Positions 8,493 to 16,036 of a stretch of DNA of 64,000 bases are shown piece after piece. Numbering within the stretch: position 1 is the stretch's first letter; every line of letters starts with the position of its first letter. The notes beneath the pieces were generated by a model that was given only the letters and a program-made list of their open reading frames with translations, was not told the origin of the DNA and ran no database searches. The position numbers and the translations under genes were made by a program. This DNA is from Altericroceibacterium spongiae (GTDB lineage Bacteria; Pseudomonadota; Alphaproteobacteria; Sphingomonadales; Sphingomonadaceae). The stretch spans positions 372,001 through 436,000 of the forward strand of contig NZ_RAPF01000001.1 of assembly GCF_003610805.1 (NCBI RefSeq). The letters are read 5' to 3'.

Positions 8493-9694
8493 GCGACATT
8501 GAAATCATTGAACGGGTAGCTGCCAAAGGCGACGGCGTCACTGCCACTGGCCGCCATATTCCCATGACCGCACCGGGCGACCGTGTGATGCCGGACGGCA
8601 CAATAGAGCCGGGGCCGCATCATGCTGCGCCGCCCTGCCGCCATTTCGGTATATGCGGCGGGTGCCAGCTACAGCATCTCGACGATGAAGCGCTGTCCCA
8701 ATTCGTCCATGACCGGGTGGTGCATGCGGCCAGAGGGCAGGGGCTGGAGCCTGAGATTGTCGGGGGCACACATCTTTCCCCTCCTTTGAGCCGACGTCGG
8801 GCGAGCCTGAAAGCGGTCAATGGCGGCGGACGGCCGCTGATCGGTTTTCGCGAAGCGGGTTCTCACAAAATCGTCGATTTGCGCGAATGCCATATTCTTG
8901 TGCCTGAACTTTTCGCACTGGTGGCCCCTCTCAGGGCAATGCTGGCGAAGCGCAAGGGCAAATATGCGCTTGAGATCGAACTGGTGCTGACCGATCAGGG
9001 TGTCGATTGTGCGATAAAGGGTCTGTCGCTCGAAGGTCTCGAGCAGACCGAAGCCGTGCTCGATTTTTGCCGGGATAATGGCATTGCGCGGATGACGCTC
9101 GATCAGGGTTACGGGCCCGAAGCTTTCTGGGAGCCCGATCCGGTTACCGTATCGCCGGGCGGTGTTCCCGTTCCTTATCCGGCTGGGGCCTTTCTTCAGG
9201 CCACGCGCGATGGCGAAGATGTACTCGCCGCAGCGGCGCGCGAATGGCTGGAGGGCGCGCGGGTGATTGCCGATCTGTTCGCAGGGCTTGGTACTTTCGC
9301 TTTCGTACTGGCCGATCCGGCACGGGTGCTGGCTGCCGAAGCGGCGCGCGATGCTCATCTGGCCTGCCAGCAGGGCGCGGCACGCAATCGCAAGCCGGTA
9401 AAGAGTTTTCATCGCGATCTGTTTCGTAATCCCTTGCGGGCGGAGGATCTTGGGCGGTTCGATGGCGTTGTGCTCGATCCCCCACGGGCCGGCGCGCGGG
9501 AGCAGGTCGCGCAACTCGCTCAGAGCGGAGTGGAGCGGATCGTTTATATCAGCTGCAACCCATCGAGCTGGGCACGCGATTGCAAGACATTGATCGAGGC
9601 GGGCTATCGGCTGAAGGAATTGCGTCCGGTCGGCCAGTTTCGCTGGTCAACGCATGTCGAGCTGGCGAGCTTCTTCATCAAGGATAGCGATTAA
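8489..9694 (+). CDS. RlmD/RumA-type 23S rRNA (uracil-5-)-methyltransferase
   Basis: A 401-residue S-adenosylmethionine-dependent 5-methyluridine methyltransferase of the TrmA/RumA family. It has a TRAM-like N terminus (IEIIERVAAKGDGVT), then clustered cysteines (PCRHFGICGGCQLQHL, with another Cys downstream) expected to bind 4Fe-4S. The methyltransferase core shows the SAM motif VIADLFAGLGTFAFVLA, the catalytic DPPRAGA region, and the nucleophile-containing YISCNPSSWARDCKTL. The GTG start at 8489 overlaps the nnr stop (GTGA) and gives a family-like N terminus. It converges on the exosortase-associated hydrolase 1 gene, overlapping it tail to tail by 48 bases. The exact target uridine cannot be decided from sequence. 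Confidence 0.88.
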   Translation: MSDIEIIERVAAKGDGVTATGRHIPMTAPGDRVMPDGTIEPGPHHAAPPCRHFGICGGCQLQHLDDEALSQFVHDRVVHAARGQGLEPEIVGGTHLSPPLSRRRASLKAVNGGGRPLIGFREAGSHKIVDLRECHILVPELFALVAPLRAMLAKRKGKYALEIELVLTDQGVDCAIKGLSLEGLEQTEAVLDFCRDNGIARMTLDQGYGPEAFWEPDPVTVSPGGVPVPYPAGAFLQATRDGEDVLAAAAREWLEGARVIADLFAGLGTFAFVLADPARVLAAEAARDAHLACQQGAARNRKPVKSFHRDLFRNPLRAEDLGRFDGVVLDPPRAGAREQVAQLAQSGVERIVYISCNPSSWARDCKTLIEAGYRLKELRPVGQFRWSTHVELASFFIKDSD

Positions 9695-10447
9695 GCGATA
9701 GGTCAGCCACTCGCGTGCACCGCTTTCCACAAAGGCATGGCTGGCGCCCGGGCAGATCGCTATCCGCTGATCCTGCCCGTTCCAGACAGCCATAAAGCTT
9801 TGTGCTGTCCGATCTCGTTCCGCGATCAGAATATGCACCGGTCGCGCCGTGTCTGAAAGAGCTTCTGTCAATCGGTGTGCCAGAGACGATGTCCGAGGTT
9901 TGCTCCATAACCCATTGAAAAAGCTTTTTAAGGACCGCGTGATCGATATCCGGCCCGTGAACAGACGGCGCCACTCCGCCGGTCGGCGCAGCTTGGCGAC
10001 ATAACGCTGGCGAATAGCGTGGGGCGGCAATTCGCCGGTATCGTTCTCGATGATCCAGGGATTGGCGAGCACCAGACTGTCGCATTTGTCCCGGGCAAAC
10101 AGGGCCAGAGCGCTGGCTGCATCGCAATTGCCGAAAGCGACCAGAGCAGTAACTTGTGGGCATTCCTTGCGAAAAATGTCGCATGCAGCCGCGATATCGG
10201 GGCCGCTGCTTGCAAAACCCCGATTATCGCCTTCGCTATCGCCAATTCCCCTGCGATCGAAGCGAAAACAAGGATAGCCTTGGCGGGCAATCCGCGCTGC
10301 CAGATCGGCCTGTCCACCAAACGGGCCGGATCGAATTTCATTTCCCCCCGAAACGATCAACAGGCCGACCCGGCCGGGGGCATGGTCCAGAGTACCGGCC
10401 AGCATTTCTTCATTACAGGTGAAGGTCAGGTGCTGCCTGCCGGTCAT
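9647..10447 (-). CDS. Hydrolase 1, exosortase A system-associated
   Basis: A 266-residue alpha/beta-hydrolase-fold protein of the group always found with XrtA loci. It has an N-terminal strand region, then LLIVSGGNEIRSGPFGGQ, a CFRFDRRGIGDSEG motif, and the nucleophile-elbow equivalent AFGNCDAASALALF, in which Cys occupies the nucleophile position. Late His and acidic candidates lie in ICPGASHAFV. The substrate is unknown; a thioester or an ester in polysaccharide assembly is plausible. It is the last gene of a minus-strand run (GNAT, acyl carrier protein, hydrolase 2, hydrolase 1), overlapping hydrolase 2 by 4 bases, and its 3' end overlaps the RNA methyltransferase gene by 48 bases. Confidence 0.8.
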   Translation of the reverse strand: MTGRQHLTFTCNEEMLAGTLDHAPGRVGLLIVSGGNEIRSGPFGGQADLAARIARQGYPCFRFDRRGIGDSEGDNRGFASSGPDIAAACDIFRKECPQVTALVAFGNCDAASALALFARDKCDSLVLANPWIIENDTGELPPHAIRQRYVAKLRRPAEWRRLFTGRISITRSLKSFFNGLWSKPRTSSLAHRLTEALSDTARPVHILIAERDRTAQSFMAVWNGQDQRIAICPGASHAFVESGAREWLTYRLIAILDEEARQLDMR

Positions 10448-11109
10448 TGGCCGGCAGCTTTTGTGATGTAGTCTGTAAGGCTTTGTGCCTCTTTTTGGTT
10501 ACTGTCTGGCTCTGTTCGGTGCCAGAGAGGTCCCTCTTGAAGTTGCGAATGAGGGATTTCGATGAGATTTCCGGGCCGCGCAGTCCCGGTGCGGGACAGT
10601 TGCTCGATCATCGCCGGGCCAAGGCGATAGCCAGCCAGTTCGAGCCCTTCGCTCCGGCCCCGGATCATCAGGTCCTCCCGCTTTTCAGCGATGCCTGTTT
10701 CTCGCTGCCCGATAATACGGCTGCGGATCATTTTGCGTAAAATAGAGGGGCCATCGACAGGGGCGTAAGACCAGCCGCTAAAGTGTTGTGGTGCCAGTAA
10801 AATTCCACCGCGAATGGTGAGAATATCCGTCGCGCGGAAATATGTTGCTGCGGCATCGGCCGCCTTTTGCCAGGAGCTCAAAGTCTGCTCAGTCAGTGGT
10901 GCGAGACTTTCATTGCATCCCGGCAAATCAGGCAGAAAACTGTCGATTCCAGCTTTATCCAGACAGTGCATTATCAGAATGGTCTGGTGTCGCAGCAAAT
11001 TCGCTTCCGCGAATAGAGCAGGCAGGATCAGCAGACGCTGCGGGCGCTGCCGGTCCAGACTGACAACCATTTCCGTATCGCCGGTGGGGGCTGGCCATGC
11101 GGAAATCAT
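10444..11109 (-). CDS. Hydrolase 2, exosortase A system-associated (divergent)
   Basis: A 221-residue alpha/beta-hydrolase-like protein. The stretch LLILPALFAEANLLRHQT, followed by GIDSFLPDLPGCNESLAPL, has the spacing of the exosortase-associated hydrolase 2 family (a PPFAEE...DLFGCGDS pattern), but the serine-elbow region is poorly conserved. The protein is shorter than the ~260 residues usual for the group and ends in a polar tail. It may be a diverged or inactive member. It overlaps hydrolase 1 (ATGA) and starts 15 bases after the acyl carrier protein gene, so it is almost certainly in the same transcript. The assignment leans on both sequence pattern and position. Confidence 0.6.
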   Translation of the reverse strand: MISAWPAPTGDTEMVVSLDRQRPQRLLILPALFAEANLLRHQTILIMHCLDKAGIDSFLPDLPGCNESLAPLTEQTLSSWQKAADAAATYFRATDILTIRGGILLAPQHFSGWSYAPVDGPSILRKMIRSRIIGQRETGIAEKREDLMIRGRSEGLELAGYRLGPAMIEQLSRTGTARPGNLIEIPHSQLQEGPLWHRTEPDSNQKEAQSLTDYITKAAGQ

Positions 11110-11124
11110 GAATGGGCAATCAGG

Positions 11125-11427
11125 TCACCGGCTCTGCTTGGCTTCGATAAAAGCGAGCAGGGCGCCATAGGTTTCAAGCATTTCGCCATCGATTTCATCA
11201 TCTTCAATAATGATAGCGAAGCGATCTTCCAGTTCCGTTAACAGGCTCGCTACAGCCATGGAATCGAGTTCCGGCAAATGCCCGAAGAGGCCGCTTTGTG
11301 AAGTGAAGCCTGCTACACGGCCTTCGTCCAGCGCGAGAACGTCACGCAAAACGGCTCGCAAAAGGCGATCTGTATTTTCGTTGCTGGCGACAGCACAATC
11401 TTCGCCGGTTTCGGGATGGCTGCTCAT
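11125..11427 (-). CDS. Acyl carrier protein, exosortase A locus-associated
   Basis: A ~100-residue phosphopantetheine-binding carrier protein. Its helix-II motif reads LPELDSMAVASLLTELEDRF; the Ser of DSM is the expected 4'-phosphopantetheine site (DSL is more usual). An acidic helix and an Asp/Glu-rich C terminus follow. Carriers of this kind in XrtA loci are thought to hold an acyl or aminoacyl group for an AMP-forming ligase, here encoded divergently at 12466. ATG 11427 (MSSHPETGE) has a GGGAGAA ribosome-binding site; ATG 11442, preceded by GGGAG, is a second candidate. It lies 25 bases downstream of the GNAT gene. Confidence 0.75.
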   Translation of the reverse strand: MSSHPETGEDCAVASNENTDRLLRAVLRDVLALDEGRVAGFTSQSGLFGHLPELDSMAVASLLTELEDRFAIIIEDDEIDGEMLETYGALLAFIEAKQSR

Positions 11428-11452
11428 GGTTCTCCCTTTCATGCCGTGCTCC

Positions 11453-12439
11453 CTAACCAGCACGGCTGCGCAAAACAAGCTTGCGCAAGACCTGTCGGCC
11501 AATTTGCGGCCAGTTTTGTGGGAGTTCCGGCCGATAACAGGTCACTCGAAAACGGGGACGCGTGGCATTCATCCAGTCTGCTTTATAAGCATCGTCACCG
11601 GTCCCGAAATCCACCAGGTCCACATGGTCTTCGTCAATGACATACCGCATCATAGCAGCGGTTAGGATGGAACCTGAAGAAAGTCTTTTAAAATCATCAT
11701 CATAGGCCAACTTATGAATATAGGCCGTGCCATCTTCTACAGTCCAGAACTGGGCTGCGATGACATTCCCTTTATAACGTGCCAGCCCTATTCTGATATG
11801 GCCAAGCCGGGATTCCGTTTCGGCAAAAGCTTTGAGCAGCGCGGGATTTCCTTCCGAGCCTTTCCAGCTCTTCTCATAGACATCATCGTATAATGACCAT
11901 ATATCATCTTGAAAATGAGTGATAATCTCTGTTTCAATACTGGAAGTTTTACGTTTCAATGTGGACCGTAAGTGACCGGGAAGCGAGGTGTAATAGTCTT
12001 CATAAGAGCGTCCGCCGACACGCAGAAGGTGATTGATATCGCTCGTTTCGCAGAAACAGAGCCAGCCTGCCCGGCGATAGGCATCTGTGAGCAGGTCAAC
12101 GCTGCCATCTTCACCGGGCAGTTTGTCGAATATAATACGCGTAAACTTTCCGCGCATATCGCGAGCAAGCGAGCGCAAGAGCGACTGCCGGTCAGCTCCT
12201 TTTGTGGCAAGGGGGGCCCAGGTGAAACTGTACCAGTTGGCAAGAATATTTGTTGCATATTTGCCTTGATATAGCGGCAGGGCAAGTGCTTCATTTTTTT
12301 TATAGGCCAAAGCAATCAATGGCTTATAGTCATAATGTTCCAGAAGTTTGAACCATTCAAGCCGGGAAAAAGGGCCTGATGAAAGGAATGGCAGGTCTTG
12401 CACCTTGTCGCCCCTGTCGTGATAGCTGATATCAACCAC
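11453..12439 (-). CDS. GNAT-fold acyltransferase (CelD/BcsL-like, Acetyltransf_6 type)
   Basis: A 328-residue cytoplasmic protein with a C-terminal GNAT-like domain of the kind often found in polysaccharide loci. Visible signs are the SYEDYYTSLPGHLRSTLKRK helix typical of this group, IGLARYKGNVIAAQFW (central strand), AYIHKLAYDDDFKRLSSGSIL (acetyl-CoA-binding turn) and VDFGTGDDAYKADWM at the end. It probably transfers an acyl or aminoacyl group onto the polysaccharide or its precursor; the donor may be the carrier protein encoded 25 bases downstream (inference). The start is GTG at 12439. The gene diverges from the acyl-CoA ligase with only ~26 bases between start codons. Confidence 0.7.
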   Translation of the reverse strand: MVDISYHDRGDKVQDLPFLSSGPFSRLEWFKLLEHYDYKPLIALAYKKNEALALPLYQGKYATNILANWYSFTWAPLATKGADRQSLLRSLARDMRGKFTRIIFDKLPGEDGSVDLLTDAYRRAGWLCFCETSDINHLLRVGGRSYEDYYTSLPGHLRSTLKRKTSSIETEIITHFQDDIWSLYDDVYEKSWKGSEGNPALLKAFAETESRLGHIRIGLARYKGNVIAAQFWTVEDGTAYIHKLAYDDDFKRLSSGSILTAAMMRYVIDEDHVDLVDFGTGDDAYKADWMNATRPRFRVTCYRPELPQNWPQIGRQVLRKLVLRSRAG

Positions 12440-12465
12440 AGAAATTCCGATCTTTCTGAAAGCTC

Positions 12466-13986
12466 ATGCCCGTTTCACTCGACCCTATACCTGTTCCGCT
12501 CGATCATTGTGTGTTGTCTGGACACGACGATGACACAGCGCTGATCCTGCGTGATCAGACGCTGAGCTACAAGACGTTAAGATTGCGTGTGGCGCAACTT
12601 GCATCCTGGCTGGCTTCGCAGTTGCCCGAGAAAGGGGCAAGGGTGGCCAGTTGGGGAGCAAAAGATCTTGTAACCTGCCTTATGCCGCTGGCCGCAGCCC
12701 GCGCAGGGCTGGTCCATATACCGATCAATCCGCTGCTGAAACATACACAGGTCGCCCATATCCTTGCCGATAGCGGGGCGCAGCTTCTGCTCGGCACGAA
12801 TAGCCGGCTCGATACGCTTGAATCCGAAGATATTCCGTCTACTTGCCGTATTGTGGACGTTGCCGGCATTCCTGGTGAACTAGATGGAGAAGGGTTGCCC
12901 CTGTCCACTGTCGATCCGCAAGATCTCGCTGCGATTCTTTATACGAGTGGTTCAACGGGTAAGCCCAAAGGCGTAATGCTTTCCCATGCCAATATGTGGC
13001 TCGGTGCGGTAAGTGTAGCGCATTATCTCGGACTGGAATCCGACGATGTGGTACTGGCTGTTTTGCCCCTGTCCTTCGATTATGGGCAGAACCAGCTTCT
13101 TTCTGCCTGGCGGGCTGGAGCGGCGGTGGCGCCCCTCGACTATCTTATGCCGCGCGATGTGATAAAGGCCTGCGTTCGTAATGGTGTGACCACGCTTGCT
13201 GCCGTCCCGCCGCTATGGGTGCAGCTGACGGAGCAGTCATGGCCGGATGCTGCTATTCATTCTATGCGCCGCCTGACAAATAGCGGAGGTCCGCTGACGC
13301 TCGATTTGATTTCGAATTTGCGGTCTATCTTCCCGCAAGCAGACATTTTCCCCATGTATGGTCTGACTGAAGCGTTTCGCTCAACCTATCTTGATCCGAA
13401 ACTAGTGGCAGATCACCCGGCATCGATGGGGCGGGCAGTCCCTTTTGCCGAAATTCTGGTCATAAACGATGATGGTGAGGTGGCGGAGCCTGAAGAGGAG
13501 GGAGAACTGGTTCATTGCGGGCCTCTTGTCGCGCAGGGTTATTGGCAGGATGCGGAGAGGACTTCGGACCGTTTTCGCTCTGCACCTGCTGAATCGCATT
13601 ATGGGGGCATAGCCGTCTGGTCAGGCGATCGTGTAAAGCGCGACAAGCAAGGGTTGTTATATTTCGTCGGACGACGCGACGCGATGATCAAATGTTCAGG
13701 TGTGCGGATCAGTCCGCAGGAAGTGGAAGATGCTGCTTTAGCAAGCGGGCTCGTGGCCGAAGCTGTAGCGCTTGGTGTGGCGGAAAAACGTGTCGGACAG
13801 GTGGTGCATCTGGTTGCACGGGCATTGGGTGATCGGGAGCGAGCGGAAAAAGCCCTCCCTGCCATTCTAGCGCATGATCTGCCTAATTTTATGAACCCAA
13901 GAGTGATCCATTGGCGCGACACGATGCCTTTGAATCCCAATGGCAAGATCGATCGAGTCAAGCTGGCGCGGGAGATCGAAGCATGA
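12466..13986 (+). CDS. Acyl-CoA ligase (AMP-forming), exosortase A system-associated
   Basis: A 506-residue ANL-superfamily adenylating enzyme. The ATP-binding P-loop YTSGSTGKPKG lies at residues 159-169, the MYGLTEAF motif near residue 305, the hinge and GDRVKRDKQGLLYFVGRRD region near residue 390, and the catalytic lysine in NPNGKIDRVKL (Lys494). It would activate a carboxylic acid as an acyl-adenylate and pass it to CoA or to the acyl carrier protein of this locus. The acid is unknown. It overlaps the PLP decarboxylase gene by 4 bases (ATGA), an arrangement that suggests making and activating one small building block for the polysaccharide. Confidence 0.85.
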   Translation: MPVSLDPIPVPLDHCVLSGHDDDTALILRDQTLSYKTLRLRVAQLASWLASQLPEKGARVASWGAKDLVTCLMPLAAARAGLVHIPINPLLKHTQVAHILADSGAQLLLGTNSRLDTLESEDIPSTCRIVDVAGIPGELDGEGLPLSTVDPQDLAAILYTSGSTGKPKGVMLSHANMWLGAVSVAHYLGLESDDVVLAVLPLSFDYGQNQLLSAWRAGAAVAPLDYLMPRDVIKACVRNGVTTLAAVPPLWVQLTEQSWPDAAIHSMRRLTNSGGPLTLDLISNLRSIFPQADIFPMYGLTEAFRSTYLDPKLVADHPASMGRAVPFAEILVINDDGEVAEPEEEGELVHCGPLVAQGYWQDAERTSDRFRSAPAESHYGGIAVWSGDRVKRDKQGLLYFVGRRDAMIKCSGVRISPQEVEDAALASGLVAEAVALGVAEKRVGQVVHLVARALGDRERAEKALPAILAHDLPNFMNPRVIHWRDTMPLNPNGKIDRVKLAREIEA

Positions 13987-15209
13987 AACCGCTTGGCCCC
14001 ATTCCGCACGGGTTCGAGACTGTCAATGGTCAGCTGGCAGTTGCAGGGCAAACAGCTGAAATGCTCGTGAAACGAGCTGGCGATACACCGCTTTTCGTTT
14101 ATTCGAGTGCAATCATTGCAGATCGTGTCGACAGTTTACGAAAGGCTATGCCTGAGCGCCTGCGAATCCATTATGCTGTAAAAGCAAACCCTTACCCTGA
14201 TATTCTCAAGGTGATGGCAGGCTTGGTGGATGGGTTCGATATCGCTTCGGCCGGAGAGCTCGAACAGGCTCTGGCGGCGGGACAACGAGCTGCCTGTATC
14301 AGTTTTGCCGGACCGGGCAAACGAGATCGTGAATTGCGTGCAGCGATCCTCGCTGGTGTAACGCTTAATTGCGAATCCGAACAGGAAGTCCGCAGGGCGC
14401 TGATGATCGGGGAAGCGGAGAATATCGCGCCGCGACTTGCCATTCGCGTCAATCCTGATTTTGAATTGCGTGGATCAGGGATGAAGATGGGAGGAGGACC
14501 CAAGCCTTTCGGCCTTGATGCCGAGCGCGTTCCTGCTCTGGCTCGTGATATCTTGGCGGCAGGAGTGGAATGGCGCGGTTTGCATATCTTTACTGGTAGC
14601 CAGGCGCTCGATGCCGGGGCAATAAGTGAAACACAAGGGAAAGTCCTGTCCCTGGCATCGCAACTCACTGAAGAAATTGGCGTTGCTTTGCCTCATCTGA
14701 ATATGGGTGGCGGTTTTGGTATACCCTATTTTCGTGGCGATACGCCGCTCGATATCGGCCGAATTGGTAATTCTTTGGAAGATCAATTCGGGAAATTACC
14801 CGATAATCTAGCTGAAACTGAATTTTCTATCGAACTCGGGCGTTATCTTGTGGGAGAAGCCGGTGTCTATCTGACGCGAGTGATTGACCGCAAAGTGAGT
14901 CATGGCATGACGTATCTCATCACGGATGGTGGATTGCATCATCAACTGGCCGCGTCGGGCAATTTCGGAACGGTGGTCCGGCGTAATTATCCGGCAGCGA
15001 TTGCAAGCCGGTTCGATTCCGATGCGGTTGAGGAAGTCAGCATTGTAGGCTGCTTGTGTACGCCGCTGGACCGGCTGGCCGATCAGGCCATGTTGCCGCG
15101 AGCAGATGTGGGCGATCTGGTTGCCATATTTTGTGCCGGGGCATACGGCGCCACTGCAAGTCCATCTGCCTTTCTGGGACAGGGACCGGCACGCGAAATT
15201 CTCGTGTAA
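13983..15209 (+). CDS. PLP-dependent decarboxylase, exosortase A system-associated
   Basis: A 408-residue fold-III (alanine-racemase-like barrel) decarboxylase related to diaminopimelate and ornithine decarboxylases. The PLP lysine is Lys67 in HYAVKANPYPDIL. Further family motifs are GFDIASAGELEQAL, NMGGGFGIPY (phosphate loop), ELGRYLVGEAGVYLTRV, and VGCLCTPLDRLA, whose Cys is the usual partner residue from the second subunit. It probably decarboxylates an amino acid to an amine or D-amino acid used by the neighbouring ligase and carrier protein; the actual substrate is not predictable. ATG 13983 overlaps the ligase TGA. It is the last gene before a 183-base gap that separates it from the export genes. 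Confidence 0.88.
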   Translation: MKPLGPIPHGFETVNGQLAVAGQTAEMLVKRAGDTPLFVYSSAIIADRVDSLRKAMPERLRIHYAVKANPYPDILKVMAGLVDGFDIASAGELEQALAAGQRAACISFAGPGKRDRELRAAILAGVTLNCESEQEVRRALMIGEAENIAPRLAIRVNPDFELRGSGMKMGGGPKPFGLDAERVPALARDILAAGVEWRGLHIFTGSQALDAGAISETQGKVLSLASQLTEEIGVALPHLNMGGGFGIPYFRGDTPLDIGRIGNSLEDQFGKLPDNLAETEFSIELGRYLVGEAGVYLTRVIDRKVSHGMTYLITDGGLHHQLAASGNFGTVVRRNYPAAIASRFDSDAVEEVSIVGCLCTPLDRLADQAMLPRADVGDLVAIFCAGAYGATASPSAFLGQGPAREILV

Positions 15210-15392
15210 TGAATGCCTGTTGATTGTTTCAAAATGGGACGGTGCCCGTAAAACCGCTCTCGAATGCGGTCTTACGAGAGAAGGCTAACGCAATATTCAC
15301 GCTTTTTATTGCATCAGGGCGCGAACCCGAGGGGAATAGGTGTGTGCCATGTTCTGCATGGCAGCCAGTATTGAGGAATAGAGGACGCGTTA

Positions 15393-16034
15393 ATGCGCAA
15401 AAAACATGTCGCACGGTTTGGGATGGCAATGGCTCTGGCCGGGCTGATGCTGACAGGCTGCACGACAGCCAATGATCCGCAACTTCCGCCAGCGAGCTTT
15501 GTCGCCATGCAGGAAGGTCCGGGCGAAGAATATGTGATTGGCCCGCTGGACGAATTGACTATCCACGTCTGGCGCAATGATGAGTTAGGCGCCAAGGTAC
15601 AAGTTCGGCCCGATGGACGCATTACGACACCACTTGTTTCTGATATGCCCGCTGTCGGGAAGACGCCGACCATGCTGGCGGAGGATATTCGGCTCCAGCT
15701 TTCGCAATATATCTCAGATCCGATCGTGACGGTCATTGTCAACAAATTCGCCGGTACTTTCAGCCAGCAAGTGCGCATTGTCGGTGCCACGGAAAAGCCG
15801 GCTTCAATCCCTTATCGAGCGAATATGACCCTGCTCGATGCCATGATTGCGGTAGGTGGACTGTCCGAATTCGCTGCAGGCAATCATGCCAAGCTCATTC
15901 GGTTCGACAAGGAAAGCGGCAAGCAGGAAGAATATGCTCTTCGGCTTAGCGATTTGCTCAAGAAGGGCGATAGTAAGGCGAATGTTATGCTGAAACCCGG
16001 CGATGTGATTATCATTCCCGAAAGCATGTTCTGA
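15393..16034 (+). CDS. XrtA-system polysaccharide export lipoprotein (Wza/Poly_export family)
   Basis: A 213-residue outer-membrane/periplasmic lipoprotein. The signal peptide ends in lipobox LTGC (Cys23 lipidated). The Poly_export domain starts at EEYVIGPLDELTIHVWRND, and the SLBB-type region has VRIVGATEKPASIPYRANMTLLDAMIAVGGL. The protein ends with KPGDVIIIPESMF, typical of the exosortase-linked subgroup. It would form or gate the outer-membrane end of the export channel with the chain-length protein encoded 2 bases downstream. A 183-base gap upstream contains a short inverted repeat and probably the promoter for the export operon. Confidence 0.92.
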   Translation: MRKKHVARFGMAMALAGLMLTGCTTANDPQLPPASFVAMQEGPGEEYVIGPLDELTIHVWRNDELGAKVQVRPDGRITTPLVSDMPAVGKTPTMLAEDIRLQLSQYISDPIVTVIVNKFAGTFSQQVRIVGATEKPASIPYRANMTLLDAMIAVGGLSEFAAGNHAKLIRFDKESGKQEEYALRLSDLLKKGDSKANVMLKPGDVIIIPESMF

Positions 16035-16036
16035 CG

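Noticed and set aside
15257-15280. Inverted repeat CTCTCG...CGAGAG before the polysaccharide export gene
   Set aside because: Arms are short (6 bases) and overlap an alternative pairing ACCGC/GCGGT; could arise by chance, so not listed as a feature.
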